64,000 nt of DNA, from positions 1,922,001 to 1,986,000 of the forward strand of contig JADANN010000364.1 in the NCBI GenBank assembly GCA_018806985.1. The letters are read 5' to 3'. Position numbers and translations under genes: made by a program. The notes beneath the pieces are model-generated. The model did no database searches. It saw only the letters and a list, made by a program, of their open reading frames with translations, and was not told where the DNA came from. The stretch comes from Angiostrongylus vasorum. Its lineage: Eukaryota > Nematoda > Chromadorea > Rhabditida > Metastrongylidae. Below are positions 1 to 11,486 of this stretch, piece after piece (position 1 is the first letter of the stretch; each line of letters starts with the position of its first letter).

Positions 1-1337
1 AATCCAAAACTGGTTTCTTCTCACTGCACCAGATTTGACAATTAGCAGATTTCCAACTCATTTACGGAGGTAACTTGGAATTTTTGAAGGGCGATACATC
101 TTGCAGTAAAACCCAAGACCGAATTTCTGCTAGCCCCAGCAGTGATCGATAATAATTATTTAAAACAGCTATCATTTACCAATGACTCCATGAATTCAAC
201 AGAAAAGACACGACACCCAAATCCTAGCTGCATTTCAAACAAAACAGCTTTTTCACACTGTGACCGTTTTCTATGGGTTTACCAGTAAGTTAGAATCCTT
301 ACTACACTTAGTCATTGAGAGAGTCACAGAAAACCATGAGTCTACGAAGTTGTTTTTGTCTGTCATGCGATTGAAATTTAGGTATCTTACAATTTCCTGC
401 GCGCTTATCAAGAAAGTATGGAATTTTTGAAAGTGGGTGCTAAGAATTGTACTGTCGTGACTAAGAATTTAGTTGGCGTCGACTTCTCTGGCTCAATTCC
501 GCAAGTGGAAGCCAGTGTTCGGGACCGCTGCTTAGCAAGAGCTTTACGTGTTGACAATGTCCTTTTCAGATGTTGCATATGTCATACATAATTGCATAGC
601 AGAAGCCAACCATTTCTGTGCTATCCTGTCTTCATTGTCATACCTACATGTGACTTCTGCAATATTTCACAAAAGAATTGCAGGTCTATTCGAGTGTTTC
701 TAGAACTCCTGTTGGAAAAAAATTCTAGGAAACTATTTATTTTTTAACTATGAAATTTCTGATGGGAAATTAAGACGTTCCCGCAACGATTGCTCATGTC
801 GTCCTTGCTTGTACTGGTACTTGTTGATTTTTCTTCTCGAATTAACTCTCCGTGCGCTCTGAAAACTGGTATTTTGAACACTACATTTTACATCGATGCA
901 CAAAAATCCACACCTTCCTCTTTTCAAACTGTGATTAGAGTGATAAGCAGTGCTAAAAGTGATCAGTAATGAAAAAAGCTAAGTGTTTTAACTAAAGTTA
1001 AAGGTAAAGTTTTCCTTCTGATTCAATTTCTTGGTAAGGTGATGATCACTTTTGTGCGACTTTCACCATCGACGTACAACTACAGCTGCCGCGCTGTACA
1101 CCGTGACTCATGGTGCAATCAGAGTTTCACTGCAGCTTTTCAGCATGCTTATTAAGAATTAGCTACCTGGAATTAGTGTCGTGGTGAATTACGGCACTAG
1201 TGAGGTCTCGCTATTAGATGTGAGTAATGAATAATTGTTCTTCTCTACTAAAAAATATTACGCTTCAACGCTTAGAATTGAAGGTGCCGAAGAGACTAAA
1301 TTTTTTGAACTTTTAAATTTAACTATTTGCAGAATAA
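1..1337. other. AT-rich noncoding stretch, nothing recognised
   Basis: I see no long open frame, no repeat shared with the rest of the window and no RNA gene here. It is ordinary AT-rich intergenic or intronic sequence. Confidence 0.5.
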
Positions 1338-1485
1338 CCACAATAATGCTAAGATATCTGCAAAACTTGGACTCTAGACTAGGTTCGAACCCATGATCAC
1401 CCTTTCCGGAGGCTCATGTGTTACCCGCTTCACCTCCTAGTCTTTTGCTTTGCCTTTCCCTCAGCTAGTTTTTTGGCCTAATGGT
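1338..1485 (-). mobile_element. SINE-E copy, left arm of inverted pair
   Basis: Read on the minus strand, this has a tRNA-like head with a box B (GGGTTCGAACC) and the conserved 3' end of family E, which runs from GTTTTGCA to ATATCTTAGCATTATTGTGGT. The 5' part carries the AGCTGAGGGAAAGGCAAAGC motif also found at 16.7 and 51.1 kb. It is the mirror partner of the copy that starts about 8 bases downstream. Confidence 0.7.
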
Positions 1486-1492
1486 GCTGCCA

Positions 1493-1640
1493 ACAAGGCA
1501 AAGCAAGGGAGTCGATGGTGCAGTGGACAACACATGAGCCCCCGGGAAGGGTAGACACGGGTTCGAGGAGCAACTGAGGTTCCCAGTTTTTGCTCATATA
1601 CCGTCACTGTAGCTCTATTTCATATGGTATCCTGCGGTAA
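1493..1640 (+). mobile_element. SINE-E copy, right arm of inverted pair
   Basis: This plus-strand copy begins with GGCAAAGCAAGGGAGTCG, followed by a box A-like TGGTGCAGTGG and a box B-like GGGTTCGAGG about 40 bases later. It loses the family match after CCCAGTTTTTGC. Together with the preceding copy it forms a head-to-head hairpin. Confidence 0.65.
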
Positions 1641-3678
1641 AAAGGGCTGTAGAAGCCTAATGTTAATAGAATCCAAATGTTGGTTGAAAAAATAATTTCG
1701 GTCTTGTGAAAATTTGTTGTCCTTCATCAATTAAGGTTTATGCCCTTTGCGTTAAGATTCTTGCATACTTGGGTACCTAGACGGTCCGTCATCGCGACTG
1801 CCTCAGAATATTTTCTATTAGTTTCTTTCCGTCATGATCATTGCTCAAATTGGTGGTTGCTTTCAAATATATTTACGTTTGCGAATATCGTCCCATTGCT
1901 TAAGAATTTCAAATTATAGCTTCGGCTTATTTACTTTATTCAACAAACATATCCGTCTGCCCTTCCCGTGGTCGTCCTAGAGGATGCATACTTCCTTTCT
2001 GGAGAACGTTCTAGTGTTCTTTTCGCCCATTTGTCGATATAGGTTTCGAAGCTCTGAGCAAAATGAGTGTGGCTTCTTTGTTGATCAGTGATGTGGTGGC
2101 TTCTTTGAGAAGCGTCAAATCCTTCTTTGCTGCTCTTTTCCCGCATAATTTCTTCATCATTTTGTTCTTGATGTTAGCTGAATGCCTACAATACACGTAG
2201 GATGTGATCTCTCAATCAAGAATCACTTATTTTTGTTTGAATATCGTCGCACTATGGGTTGTCTATGAAATGTTTCTTCTTCGAGTTTATTAACTGCAGA
2301 ATTCTTTCTCCAGCTTGGTTAAGCTCTTCAGGCACCCTCTCTAATTCTTACCTCCGTGGAATATCTACTGTTTTGCGGGGCTGTTACGCTAATAGTCAAC
2401 TAGAGTTTTTATGTACAGAGTCCTTCACCTAGGAGTGCTGATAGGATTACATTTGCTTTAATGCTATCGAATGGTTTCTATTCCAGAAAGATACGACGAA
2501 GGTTAGGTGGTATTTCTTGCAGACTTCTATTTTCACATGGTTTGGATGTGTTATATGCAGCAGAGTCTTTGTTGAAATCCTTCTTTCTCAATTGGGTTTT
2601 GTCTAATCTGAAGGAGTTGGCATAAGCGATAGCATAATCTTCGTGTCGAGTCTGTAGAATACACTCAACGAGATTATAGTTATGAAAAGCACTTTGATCA
2701 ACTGCAACTTCGATCATCAAAACGCATATATTTCGAAGCCTCGAGGTTAGCCAGTTGTAGTGTTATCATGTTCTGAAGCTATCCCTCTCTCCAGGATCCC
2801 GGTAACAAACCGAATTTCAAAAGATGGAATATGGATTGTTGTGTTGATGTTTTTCTCATCACACTTGGTTGGTTCAAGTTAACTACATGCAAATGAAAGG
2901 ATTTGGATAATTTTTGTAGCAATGTTACAAGCCTTGACTTAAATACAACTTCGCTAACATCCGAGTTTGAATGTGGCGCAAGAATTCTAACGATCGTAAG
3001 GTGCACGGCTGGTTTTAAAAGATCCAAAGGAGAGAACAAAGCGTCGAAAATGAAGAACTTCGGATCTGATCCAAAGAAGGAAGAAATCGAAAATTGGGTG
3101 TTCTCTTAGTTGAGAGCCTGGAAGTTGTGGTCGTTGCGAAAACTACTCTAAGTTCTCTGAAACATGAAAAGGTTCTCGAAGAGCGATTTTCAGAAAAAAA
3201 GATGTTCAAGTAGGTAGTACTAGCACAGAAATATTACCAGAAAATGTGCAAACTGAGCAAGGAAGTGAAACAGGTATTTTCTGGGGAGATGTGACCGATG
3301 AAACCTAGAATCACCTTCTAAATCAACTAACAATAGACATCCCTGGTTAAGTAAGTCATTTCAACCAGGAATGTACGTTTGCGAGAAAAAATTATATACA
3401 TTTTTCCTATATATTGCCCATGATGTTTTTATTGCAGTATATCCGAGATCAGATAATGGAAATGATACTTGGGCGTGTGAACAACTGACCGAACCAAACC
3501 CGGGAAGAAACAGACTTCCACGGTTTTGCACGTTACTGCCATTGTACTCATAAGATTTTCGCCACGGAGACGCTAGCGAGTCGAATGAAGGCGCTCTGTC
3601 CACTATTTGGCTGAATATCGACCTCGTTAGAAGTCTATTGAAAATATGACTATATGAAAGTACTTTTTACGGGATTCT
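1641..3678. other. No secure feature; short open frames only
   Basis: Several minus-strand frames of 60-86 codons are open (for example 1940-2146, 2478-2720 and 2779-3039) and one plus-strand frame (2903-3109). None shows a domain, signal peptide or splice-bounded exon that I recognise. The frame at 1940-2196 is rich in Lys, Glu and Ser, compatible with an old transposon or gene remnant. Function cannot be assigned. Confidence 0.4.
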
Positions 3679-3809
3679 TCATTTATGTGCAAATGACTGA
3701 TTGAATGATCTCACAAATCCAAAGAATTTCTTTCTGATGGCAACAGCATCATAAATCGAATTCTCAGGTATCGCTTGGAAGCTATTAAACGCTCTCTTGT
3801 TTGGCTTAC
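3679..3809 (-). other. Possible downstream exon or 3' end of the stargazin-like gene
   Basis: Below the GTAAGC donor a different minus-strand frame stays open to a TGA near 3679. It reads NKRAFNSFQAIPENSIYD and then a basic-aromatic stretch, KKFFGFVRSF. The composition looks protein-like, but no acceptor at a sensible intron distance is visible. It could equally be intron or 3' UTR. Confidence 0.25.
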
Positions 3810-4278
3810 CTGGTGCGTCTTCCCCTAGCGAACCGGGCAGGTTGATTTTTGCCGCGCTCTTGCACCACATCCGAAACCGGCTCCTCGACGCTAGTCAACA
3901 ACTGTAATATTGTGTTCATTACCTGAAGGGCGACATATTTCAATGAATGAACTACCATGGTAGATTTCAGAAGACTTCGGATCTTGTATCTATTGAACGT
4001 TCTCTCGTCTCGTTTCGCCATATAAACCACAGCAGAAAACAGTGCTGCCAGCTCAGTCAGCAAAAAAGTACTCTGAAAAGATGAAGCTTTTCCTTTAAAG
4101 ATCCGTTGTAGAAAGTTTTCATGGGAAGCAAATACTATCACCTGAAGCAAAATGAACGAGAACCCATACTCAAAATGAAAAAGCGGATCGTCCATTTCAC
4201 TGGCCGGATGGATTTTGTTTCCAACCTCTTTGGAAACTGCTGACATGAATACAACGATACAGAGGAAGTTGGCAATTC
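3810..4278 (-). CDS. Claudin/stargazin-like membrane protein, partial gene (TM3-TM4 exons)
   Basis: This is the only convincing host gene. The upstream exon (4278 down to 4142) starts after an AAG acceptor and encodes a TM3 segment, GIANFLCIVVFMSAV, then a short loop and the aromatic-Tyr-Gly motif FEYGFSFILLQ that opens TM4 in claudin/PMP22/stargazin proteins. A 69-nt intron (4141-4073, GTGATA to TTTTCAG) separates it from the next exon, which completes TM4 (STFLLTELAALFSAVVYM) and a basic tail, AKRDERTFNRYKIRSLLK. A second intron of 54 nt (GTAGTT at the ACCATG codon pair to TATTACAG) is likely, because reading through it would add an odd hydrophobic stretch. The coding then runs to a strong GTAAGC donor just below 3810. 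Both introns are multiples of three, so an uninterrupted frame runs through them and can be mistaken for one exon. In stargazins (TARPs) this family escorts and modulates AMPA-type glutamate receptors, and C. elegans has stg-1 and stg-2; the match to TARP rather than another claudin-like family is inference. The exons for TM1, the GLW loop and TM2 were not found upstream (above 4278), where a family D repeat lies. The last exon is also unresolved: an open frame at 3679-3870 in another phase is a candidate. Confidence 0.6.
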
Positions 4279-4671
4279 CTTAATGTAAAGAGCTTTGAAG
4301 TTGAGCAATTACTACATTTTTATACGCTTGTATAACAAAGTCGTCTTTTCGACTTCATTGCTTACTTATTATTAGTCATCGATACTGCAAATGTTGCATA
4401 AATAAAGTCGGAAAAAATTAGTTTTAATACCGAAATGCCTCCTACAAAAGCTGGACTAGTTCGTCTCTTTGTCAAAGTGCAAAGGTCGCTTAAGGCCCTT
4501 CCAGATTTGCAATACCTTTTCTACTGCAAGTCTTTAGATTAGTACGTAACATTTTAAACAACAAAGTTTCTCCTCATTTTAAACGCAACACATTTAGAAA
4601 ATGTTTAAAAGGACAGAAGGACATAAGACTGGTACTCGCGAATTTTTATGGAATATAGTTCATTAAAGGCC

Positions 4672-5060
4672 AATATCCTTCCAACAGTTTACAGCCTCAT
4701 CAAGGTTGGGGAGGTGTTCCTGGGTGTTAGGTTGCGATGTACAGCAGGAAGATTCATCCCACGGCAGGGTCTCCCAAGCTGAGAAGGAGTCCAGCGTTTC
4801 CACCAGGAAGCCCTGCTAAGAGTAAGCCAATGCCAGGCTCCACCACCGTCCTGGTATCAAACTAGTTGCATGGCAGCAATTCTCGCTCTGATCCACGAGG
4901 ACGGCGACTGCCTGTGGTGGTGACGATCTGGGGAAGACTTTGGCTATGCTGACCTCGGGAATCCAGGGAACCAGAATGGCTAAACCAGCAAAACTCCGAA
5001 AAAATGGACATTATGCTGCGGGCCGCGCAACCAGTGAGGAAATTGACTAATGACAAGCAG
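4672..5060 (+). mobile_element. Family D repeat, 3'-truncated copy
   Basis: It aligns almost end to end with the copy at 53.8 kb: head ATCCTTCCAACAGTTTACAG, then GGTCTCCCAAGCTGAGAAGG, GCTAAGAGTAAGCCAATGCC, and an end at CGCAACCAGTGAGG. It lacks the TCAAGTA-type tail seen in the full copies. It lies just upstream, in gene orientation, of the stargazin-like exons, perhaps inside an intron. Confidence 0.75.
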
Positions 5061-6593
5061 TGTCAATAATATCACCTGTTATCCAGGTATCCAAGGAAGT
5101 AAAAGCCAATATGTTTCCCATTTCATATTTTGTTACTTTTGCCCTGCAGATGTGGTATCGTAATAGACTGGAAAGACTGGAAAGTATGTTTCTGCCTTTC
5201 ACATGAAGAAATTGTTCCACACCTCAGTTCAGTAGTTTCATCTGCTGTAGTTTATTCACTGGTTATTTACTAGTTCCTTTCAGCGAACTTTACTGGTGAA
5301 TTCGAGTGAATATTTCGAACCTGCGTTAATGTGAATAATGGTACATGTGAAAAGTGATGAGTACGGATTCGGAAGCAGACTACACAGGATCGAAAGCAGG
5401 AACCCAATGACGACTAGGGACCGCTCCGCACATCATGAAAAGAAAGGCGCGACGGATTGACTCTGAAGTTGCTACAATTTCGTCTGATCATATCAGGCAA
5501 TAAAGTTTGTACCACTCAGCAAGTGATCCATTTTTGCACTTTTTGTTAAATGTTCTAACGCTGAAGCGTCTGGAAGATTTGCTGAGGAACTCATCGTTCT
5601 AACCCACTAACTGCTTTAAATACTTTCAATTTCTCAAATAAGCTGGTCCCGCTTCTCTTCGTTAGAGGTGTCACTCTACTGCATGTCTAGGCAATTTTTA
5701 TTCGAGGTTATAAGGTTGGCGAGGGCTTTAACTAAAACAATTTTCAAGAAACTAACGTTGCACCGATGTTGTTACGTCACTTGGATCATCATCGACGAGG
5801 TATTGGACGCTATTACAGTGAAACTCGGTCAACGCTAAATGTAAGAAGTAGTGCATGAAAAACTGTGTTGTGACAAAACTAATTTGAAAAATGCATGAAA
5901 GTTTAGTAAAAATTTAAGAAAAATGTCTTTTTGAAAACGTTACGGTATGCCGTAATGGCGATGGAAAATATTTTGTAAAGGTGATATGAGACATTTCGAA
6001 AAGAGGTGCAGTTAACCAACAAGTGCAAAACCAGATGTCACTCTTTCCACGCTTTCGAAAAGCTTTGTCATTTAGTGTGTCTAAGAATGTCTAGAAAACA
6101 CCTGGAATAAGCCACCTGCAAAAGTTTGGATAGGAGGAAGAAAAAGCTCGAGAAATAGACCTTTAATTAGTAAAACAGTTTTCACGTTTACAAGCTAGGC
6201 TAAGCTATTTGCCAGGTTTCGTGCCATTTTCTTATTTATTTATCTGTTTATATCACTTGGCTTCACTGGTATTTCTTGAATACTTGCCCGGTCCATCATG
6301 AGTATGTCTGCTCCAGCACATTTTATTCGTTTGTTAGCCTCGAGATTGTCGTCTATGGTGATGACTGCTTTGATTATGGTGTATGAGTATAGTGCTAAGT
6401 GAGTATCTGTAAGACTTTTGACATTTTCATGTTTTCATCCTCCTTAAGGCCATTCTGTGGTTCTTTTCGTCTTTCTCTCGCCTTTAGTTCGCTTTATATC
6501 ACCCACTCCGTGCTTTGGCAGCGAAGTTTAGTCTCCTACAGATAGGGTACATTTTGGAGATTTGAATATGCTGTACTACACGGTGTGTTTGCT
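5061..6593. other. Noncoding stretch, nothing recognised
   Basis: I looked for upstream stargazin exons on the minus strand here (a GLW loop, TM1 and TM2) and found none. There is no repeat copy and no RNA gene that I can identify. Confidence 0.4.
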
Positions 6594-6633
6594 TGCTATA
6601 TTTCAGAAGGTTGCCTGCTATATTTCAGAAGGT
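6594..6633. repeat. 22-bp direct duplication
   Basis: The 18-base sequence TGCTATATTTCAGAAGGT occurs at 6594-6611 and again at 6616-6633, a period of 22 bp. It lies immediately before the head of a SINE-A copy, so it may be a local slippage or an insertion-linked duplication. Confidence 0.8.
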
Positions 6634-6644
6634 ATCTTCGAAGT

Positions 6645-6927
6645 GCGCGTGTAGCACCGCGGTCAGAGGCGCTCTGCAATACACATGGGATAGGTCGCGG
6701 CTCCCGAGGCCCACTAAGCCTTTCATCTCCCCGGGGTCGAAAAATTAGTGCCAGACTTGTCTGGGAAGATAGCAGCACTGGCTCGATGCATCGGTAGGTC
6801 ACCGCCTGCCATTGTATAGGCCAGATATGCATCCAATCATCTCCAACCATGCTTAATGAAGTCGAGTGCACGGCGCATCCGTCCAGGATTGATCCACGCT
6901 GAGAAATTCCTCATTTTATCCTTATCG
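6645..6927 (+). mobile_element. SINE-A copy
   Basis: Full-length member of the tRNA-headed SINE-A family. The head GCGCGTGTAGCACCGCGGTC matches box A, and the box B region is decayed. The central palindromic core CCAGACTTGTCTGG is intact at about 6753. The 3' body (GATGCTTAATGAAGTCGA-like, then GGATTGATCCACGCTGAG) leads to a TTTTATCC tail. Confidence 0.85.
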
Positions 6928-7664
6928 TTGAAGAGCTCTGTCTGTGGTGCCTAGAGGTTTTCACATGGCTGAAGTATTAGCCCGTTTCTATATTGTGCGC
7001 TAGAAGGATCGTTGAGCCAAAGAGGTGAGTGCAGGGTTAAGGGTTCGTTGAGCTAATTGGTAGCTATTTTTGATAGACTCAAATGCGGGTCATGCTAACC
7101 TCTTTTTTCTGTTTAATCTCTTTTTTTACGTCATCCTTCATGCTCATTGAATGACCAAGGTGCACGGTCTCTGGAATCAGGAAACCATCCAGTTAGAATT
7201 GCTCACCTTTGTCCCTTGCGTCCTTCATGAGCAGATGAGCCTCTCGTTCGGATTTATGCCTGGTCTAACCCTTCTTTTCGATTCTGTTGAGCTTATTGGT
7301 CACCATTGCCGCTTCACTGGAACTTCTCAAAAAAGATGGCGATGTCGTAATCTAAAAGAAAATTTAAGTGGAATTTGTCATCAATGCACATGTCCTTTCC
7401 TCCTCTTCGAGTGGCGTCATTATCCACTGAAATGTGGCAGCCGACTGTTTTGACGACGTGATATCGCGTTGTTGGTCTCCTTTCGTTATAGAGGTACCAA
7501 CACGTCGATAGAAAATCTATATTTTTGTTGCGCAGTTCAGTAACAATCAGCTGGAATTCCTATAACGGGCAAGTCCACTCCTTGATTAATAAGCTACTGT
7601 ATTTGTTTCAACGCTTTTTCGCATTTTACCTCGACATCCGTTCTGTTGCAAAGAAAACATCTAT
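6928..7664. other. No secure feature; one open frame of about 100 codons
   Basis: A plus-strand frame at 7151-7453 is open. It is rich in Leu, Cys and Phe and resembles no family I know. The minus strand in the same place also has open pieces with charged composition. I treat both as chance or very old remnants. Confidence 0.35.
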
Positions 7665-7870
7665 TGTGCGGATCCTAACACTTCTTGCATTCGATTCGTT
7701 TTCGCAGCATCCATCATCCACGAAGGTCTTCAAAATTTTTGCACGTTGTTTCGGCTGCTGCCTGAGGGATTTAGTTTTCTTAATGAATGTCGTACAATGC
7801 TTCGAGTCCTTGCAATCTCGGAGATAACCAAGATAGGGCGTTCGAACGCGGATTGGAGGAGAGCATTGGG
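7665..7870 (-). mobile_element. SINE-B copy, head-truncated
   Basis: Minus-strand copy of the SINE-B body. On the plus strand it reads TGTGCGGATCCTAACACTTC, then CATCCATCATCCACGAAGG, then the family motif GAGATAACCAAGATAGGGCG. The tRNA-like head beyond about 7870 is missing or unrecognisable. Confidence 0.75.
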
Positions 7871-8174
7871 AAGGGGGGTCAAAAAGAGCACCTTTGCTTT
7901 CTGGTCGACGACATCACTAACCAGTGCGCTTCACAACTCCTGTTGTGCTTTTCTAACTACATGATTTGCAACAATTTATCCTAATACGATGCTTTATTTT
8001 TTTTTGTTGAAATCCTTCTACAAAGAAGTGTAGAATCCCTTCACAGAAAAATTTGATAGGCTTAAACGAGGGAATGTAAAGTAACTTTAAAGTATAAAAA
8101 AAAAGTTTTCATTGTATAATAGGTCGGAGACCTGTTGGCTACTATGATCTTTGCTATTCTTATCGAAGATTTTC

Positions 8175-8452
8175 ATTGAGTGCTGTTCAAAGACAGCAAT
8201 GTAGTGGCTGATTCGATCCCACGCTCCGGACAAACCCAATGCTCCGTGTTCTGGTGTCGGCAAATTATCAGCAAACTTATCTGGGAGTTTAGAAGCCCGA
8301 ACTTCATACATCGGTAGGTCCCAGAAAGCCGTTTCATACGCTAAATATGCAGTCAAATCATCACCACCACCTAAGCTTAGTAAGGTCGAAGAAGTGGCGC
8401 GTCCCTCAGGGATTGAAGAACGGCGACCTCTTTGTCCTCTATGCTTTGTTAT
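8175..8452 (+). mobile_element. SINE-A copy, diverged
   Basis: A box B-like TGATTCGATCCC at 8211 is followed by the SINE-A core (GTCGGCAAATTATCAGCAAA), the CATCGGTAGGTCCC motif, and the 3' body GCGCGTCCCTCAGGGATTGA. The palindrome is degraded in this copy. Box A is weak. Confidence 0.75.
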
Positions 8453-9076
8453 CGCCATTATCTGTCCTTATTTTTTATGTTAGACATAGGGTATGACTGT
8501 ATTTGAGATTCTTCACTTCTTAGCACTCTCGGTTTCACTCACGATCAAGCCAACAGTATTGCCACGGTCCAAACGAGGCGTTTTTTGAAGAACACGGGAT
8601 CGTTGAGTTGAGGGTCTTCATATGCTTGAGAGTTGTTCGGAGGTACGTAGTATTTCAACACCTCCGATGTATATAGCCAACTATTCGTAGAACTGCCTGA
8701 AAGACAAGGTTTCTCTAGAGTTCTGAGGAAACGAGCTTATTCGCTGCTTCGAAATGCGAGAATTTCGCTTGTGATTCATCCAAAAAACATTTTTTAATGA
8801 GTGGGCGGCCATTTTCTTCTTTTCAGCTCCGTGGAATTTTCTCAAATTTATTGCGAACTCATTTATGACGCCTTGATAGCGATCTGGCAGGGATTTAGTT
8901 GCAGTATGAGTTAATCCACGCTGAGAAGTAAATATTGCGCAAAAGTTGCTCTTTTGTCACTTTTACGCCCCTGTATGTTCGAAGTCGAATTTCTTCTCCT
9001 AGAATTCATCCAGTGATGCAAATTTTGTCGGCTGTGACATGGTTCACAAAGCGAGAGCATATCCTAGTGTGTGATC

Positions 9077-9077
<1 letters not shown>
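8453..9077. other. Noncoding stretch, nothing recognised
   Basis: There is no shared repeat, splice-bounded exon or RNA gene that I can support in this stretch. Confidence 0.4.
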
Positions 9078-9284
<207 letters not shown>

Positions 9285-9306
9285 TGCATGTGCTGTATGT
9301 GTGTGT

Positions 9307-9380
9307 ATCTGTCTGTCTGTCTGTCTATCTATCTGTCTGTCTGTCTGCCTTCCTGTCCGTCTGTCTGCCTATCTGTCGGT
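9307..9380. repeat. (TCTG)n microsatellite
   Basis: Imperfect TCTG/TCTA tetranucleotide array directly downstream of the GT tract, forming a compound microsatellite. Confidence 0.95.
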
Positions 9381-9959
9381 GTTTTTTATGAAACTGTTTA
9401 TTTCTCGTAAAACTTACTAATGATATCGCAGACGCATGCGCCAAGAGAACAGTAGAGCGCCAGCCTGGTCAACTTATATCTGTTTTACGTCGAATTTTTT
9501 ATGAGCTTGTGTTGACTAACTGGTATCACCATCATTGTTTCTCTGGAACATTTGATATTTCAAATCTTGGACTGATTGGGGCGAGGTTTATTAAATAGTG
9601 CATCGACGAGAGCAGCATAATGGCAAATACTGATGAATTACTAACGTATAACGAATATTTCTAGAACTGTTCAACTAGAATATTAAGAACTTAAAGTGTA
9701 TAGTATAATAATAGGAGATGTAATCGCATAAAATCATCAATTTCTCAACTTATGAGCAAGACTCCGCCGGACCGTCTTGAAGAAATGAGACCATTTTGGG
9801 GACGCCGCCAGTTTTCAGCACTACCACTTCTCATAATTTTCAAATACACCCTGAAGTGACTCTGGGAATGAGAAGCTAACGGTTATCTAGACAAGTCGGT
9901 CGTCCTTTCGGTGTCTCCTATTCTGAATGTTGTTTCACAATTGAAGAAACAGTGAAATT
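9381..9959. other. Noncoding stretch, nothing recognised
   Basis: No open frame of note and no repeat family member were seen. Confidence 0.4.
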
Positions 9960-10205
9960 CCATCCTCCCAACGGTTTACCGCCTCATCGTGCTGCGAGGT
10001 GTTCATGGGTATCGGGCTGCGATGCACAGCGAGGCGATTCATGCCTCTAGCAGGCTCTCCCAGGCTGAGAAGGATTCTAGCGTTTCAATCGGGAGGTCCA
10101 GCTAAGAGTAAACCAACATCAGGATCCACCACCATCTTGGTACCAAACTAACCTCATGGTGACAAATCTCCCTCTGATCCACAAGTGCTCTGACTGTCTG
10201 TACTA
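9960..10205 (+). mobile_element. Family D repeat, 3'-truncated copy
   Basis: Head CATCCTCCCAACGGTTTACC, then CTCCCAGGCTGAGAAGGAT, GCTAAGAGTAAACCAACATC and CTCTGATCCACAAG. It stops after about 245 bp and lacks the 3' half of the family. Confidence 0.8.
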
Positions 10206-10435
10206 ATAATGTCGAATCTGACTTCATAATAATTCATGGACCCGTTCGGTGTTCACCACTCCAACAAGTGCAGATTTTCTCTTGAAGTCATCATTTTCTC
10301 TTGTGCTTCTACAGATTTGAAAGCTGGACAGTTTTCAGTGGAACATTTTTGCAAAAACTTCGACAAAATTTGCTTTCAGTAAGCACTCAAGGCTGTATAA
10401 TTTACATTTCCTAGAGTTATACCGGAACCGTCTTC

Positions 10436-10765
10436 ACATCTGTGCGGATTCCAGCACTTCTTGCCTTCTATTCGTTCCCTCGCGTCCATCTTTTACAAAA
10501 GTTTTCAAACTTTTTCTTATGTGGGTTCGACTGCTGCTTGAGGATTTTCCTCTCATCATAAACGTCGTTGAATGCTGCTCAAGTCCATTCTTCCTGGAAT
10601 CCTGAGATAGCCGAGCTAGAGCGTTCGCACTTGGATTGTTTGCAGACAAGCCTGGAACCATTTTCCCTAACCCCGTAGTGATGAAAAGGTTTGATGATCG
10701 GGGGTGATAGGTAGAACCACCATCGTGCACGAGAAGAAGCGCATTACCTGCGTTGTGCTACCCTT
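10436..10765 (-). mobile_element. SINE-B copy
   Basis: Near full-length minus-strand copy. The plus strand shows TGTGCGGATTCCAGCACTTC, GGTTCGACTGCTGCTTGAGG and GAGATAGCCGAGCTAGAGCG. The tRNA-like head lies at the right end (about 10740-10765). Confidence 0.8.
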
Positions 10766-10872
10766 CTCAGTCATATTTTAATTTCTCCTGGTAGTGAAAC
10801 AGTTTCGAAAGTTAAAAAAGAGAAAATTAAAGAGTGTACATATTGACAGTCACGGCTAGCATGGCAAGCAAG

Positions 10873-10873
<1 letters not shown>

Positions 10874-10945
<72 letters not shown>
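10874..10945. repeat. (AT)n microsatellite
   Basis: A pure AT dinucleotide run of about 72 bp. It abuts a 21-bp minisatellite on its right. Confidence 0.98.
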
Positions 10946-10946
<1 letters not shown>

Positions 10947-11005
10947 CATCGACAGTAAACTGTATAGCAACGACAGTAAACTATATAGCATCGACACTAA
11001 ACTCA
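10943..11005. repeat. 21-bp minisatellite, three units
   Basis: Three imperfect head-to-tail units of 21 bp begin at 10943, 10964 and 10985. Each starts ATAGCA and contains CGACAGTAAAC or CGACACTAAAC. The first unit overlaps the end of the AT tract. Confidence 0.9.
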
Positions 11006-11142
11006 TTGCTAAAATACACCTGCTTCTCAGAAGGAGTAGACTACTCTTTTAACCCTTCACCTTACACGAATGACAACCTACGTTCGCCACTAAGCGGCTG
11101 GAAGTCCCTCGCACGAAAAATCTATGGGTAATAAATATAGAG

Positions 11143-11328
11143 GTGTTCAACGCCACTTGTAAAAATGCACTTTGCAGTTTCTGTTTCCATGAAGAACATA
11201 AGTCTTTGGGTTGCGGCGAAACACAAACAGTGCTTAATCACTCTTTTGCATGGCGGTTACACTACAATGAAACAAATGGAAGAAGTGCTAAAAGACATAT
11301 AAGGAGCCATCTAAGTACAACATCATAG
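11143..11328 (+). pseudogene. Possible retroelement gag zinc-knuckle remnant
   Basis: A 61-codon frame contains CSFCFHEEHKSLGC, which fits the CX2CX4HX4C spacing of a retroelement-type zinc knuckle exactly, followed by a basic stretch with Arg and His. BEL/Pao elements of nematodes carry such knuckles in gag. I see no protease, reverse transcriptase or LTRs around it, so a chance match is quite possible. The frame ends at a TAG near 11328. Confidence 0.25.
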
Positions 11329-11486
11329 TAAACATGTCGTGGTTCTCAAAACCACGCCTGCCACTTATCGATTTTGCTGTCCTCACGAATATCGTTGAAG
11401 GCTGGAAGAAATGGTTCGTGTGGAAATTTGGTATAGTTCTATTAGATCGTTTTCAGGTCATCATCACAGACAGTCTCCGGCTTTTG

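Noticed and set aside
5061..6593. Upstream stargazin exons
   Set aside because: I looked for a GLW-type loop and a TM2 segment on the minus strand and found none. The exons are either farther away or missing.
7151..7453. Gene candidate of 100 codons
   Set aside because: No domain, no splice context and no signal. The opposite strand is similarly open in pieces.
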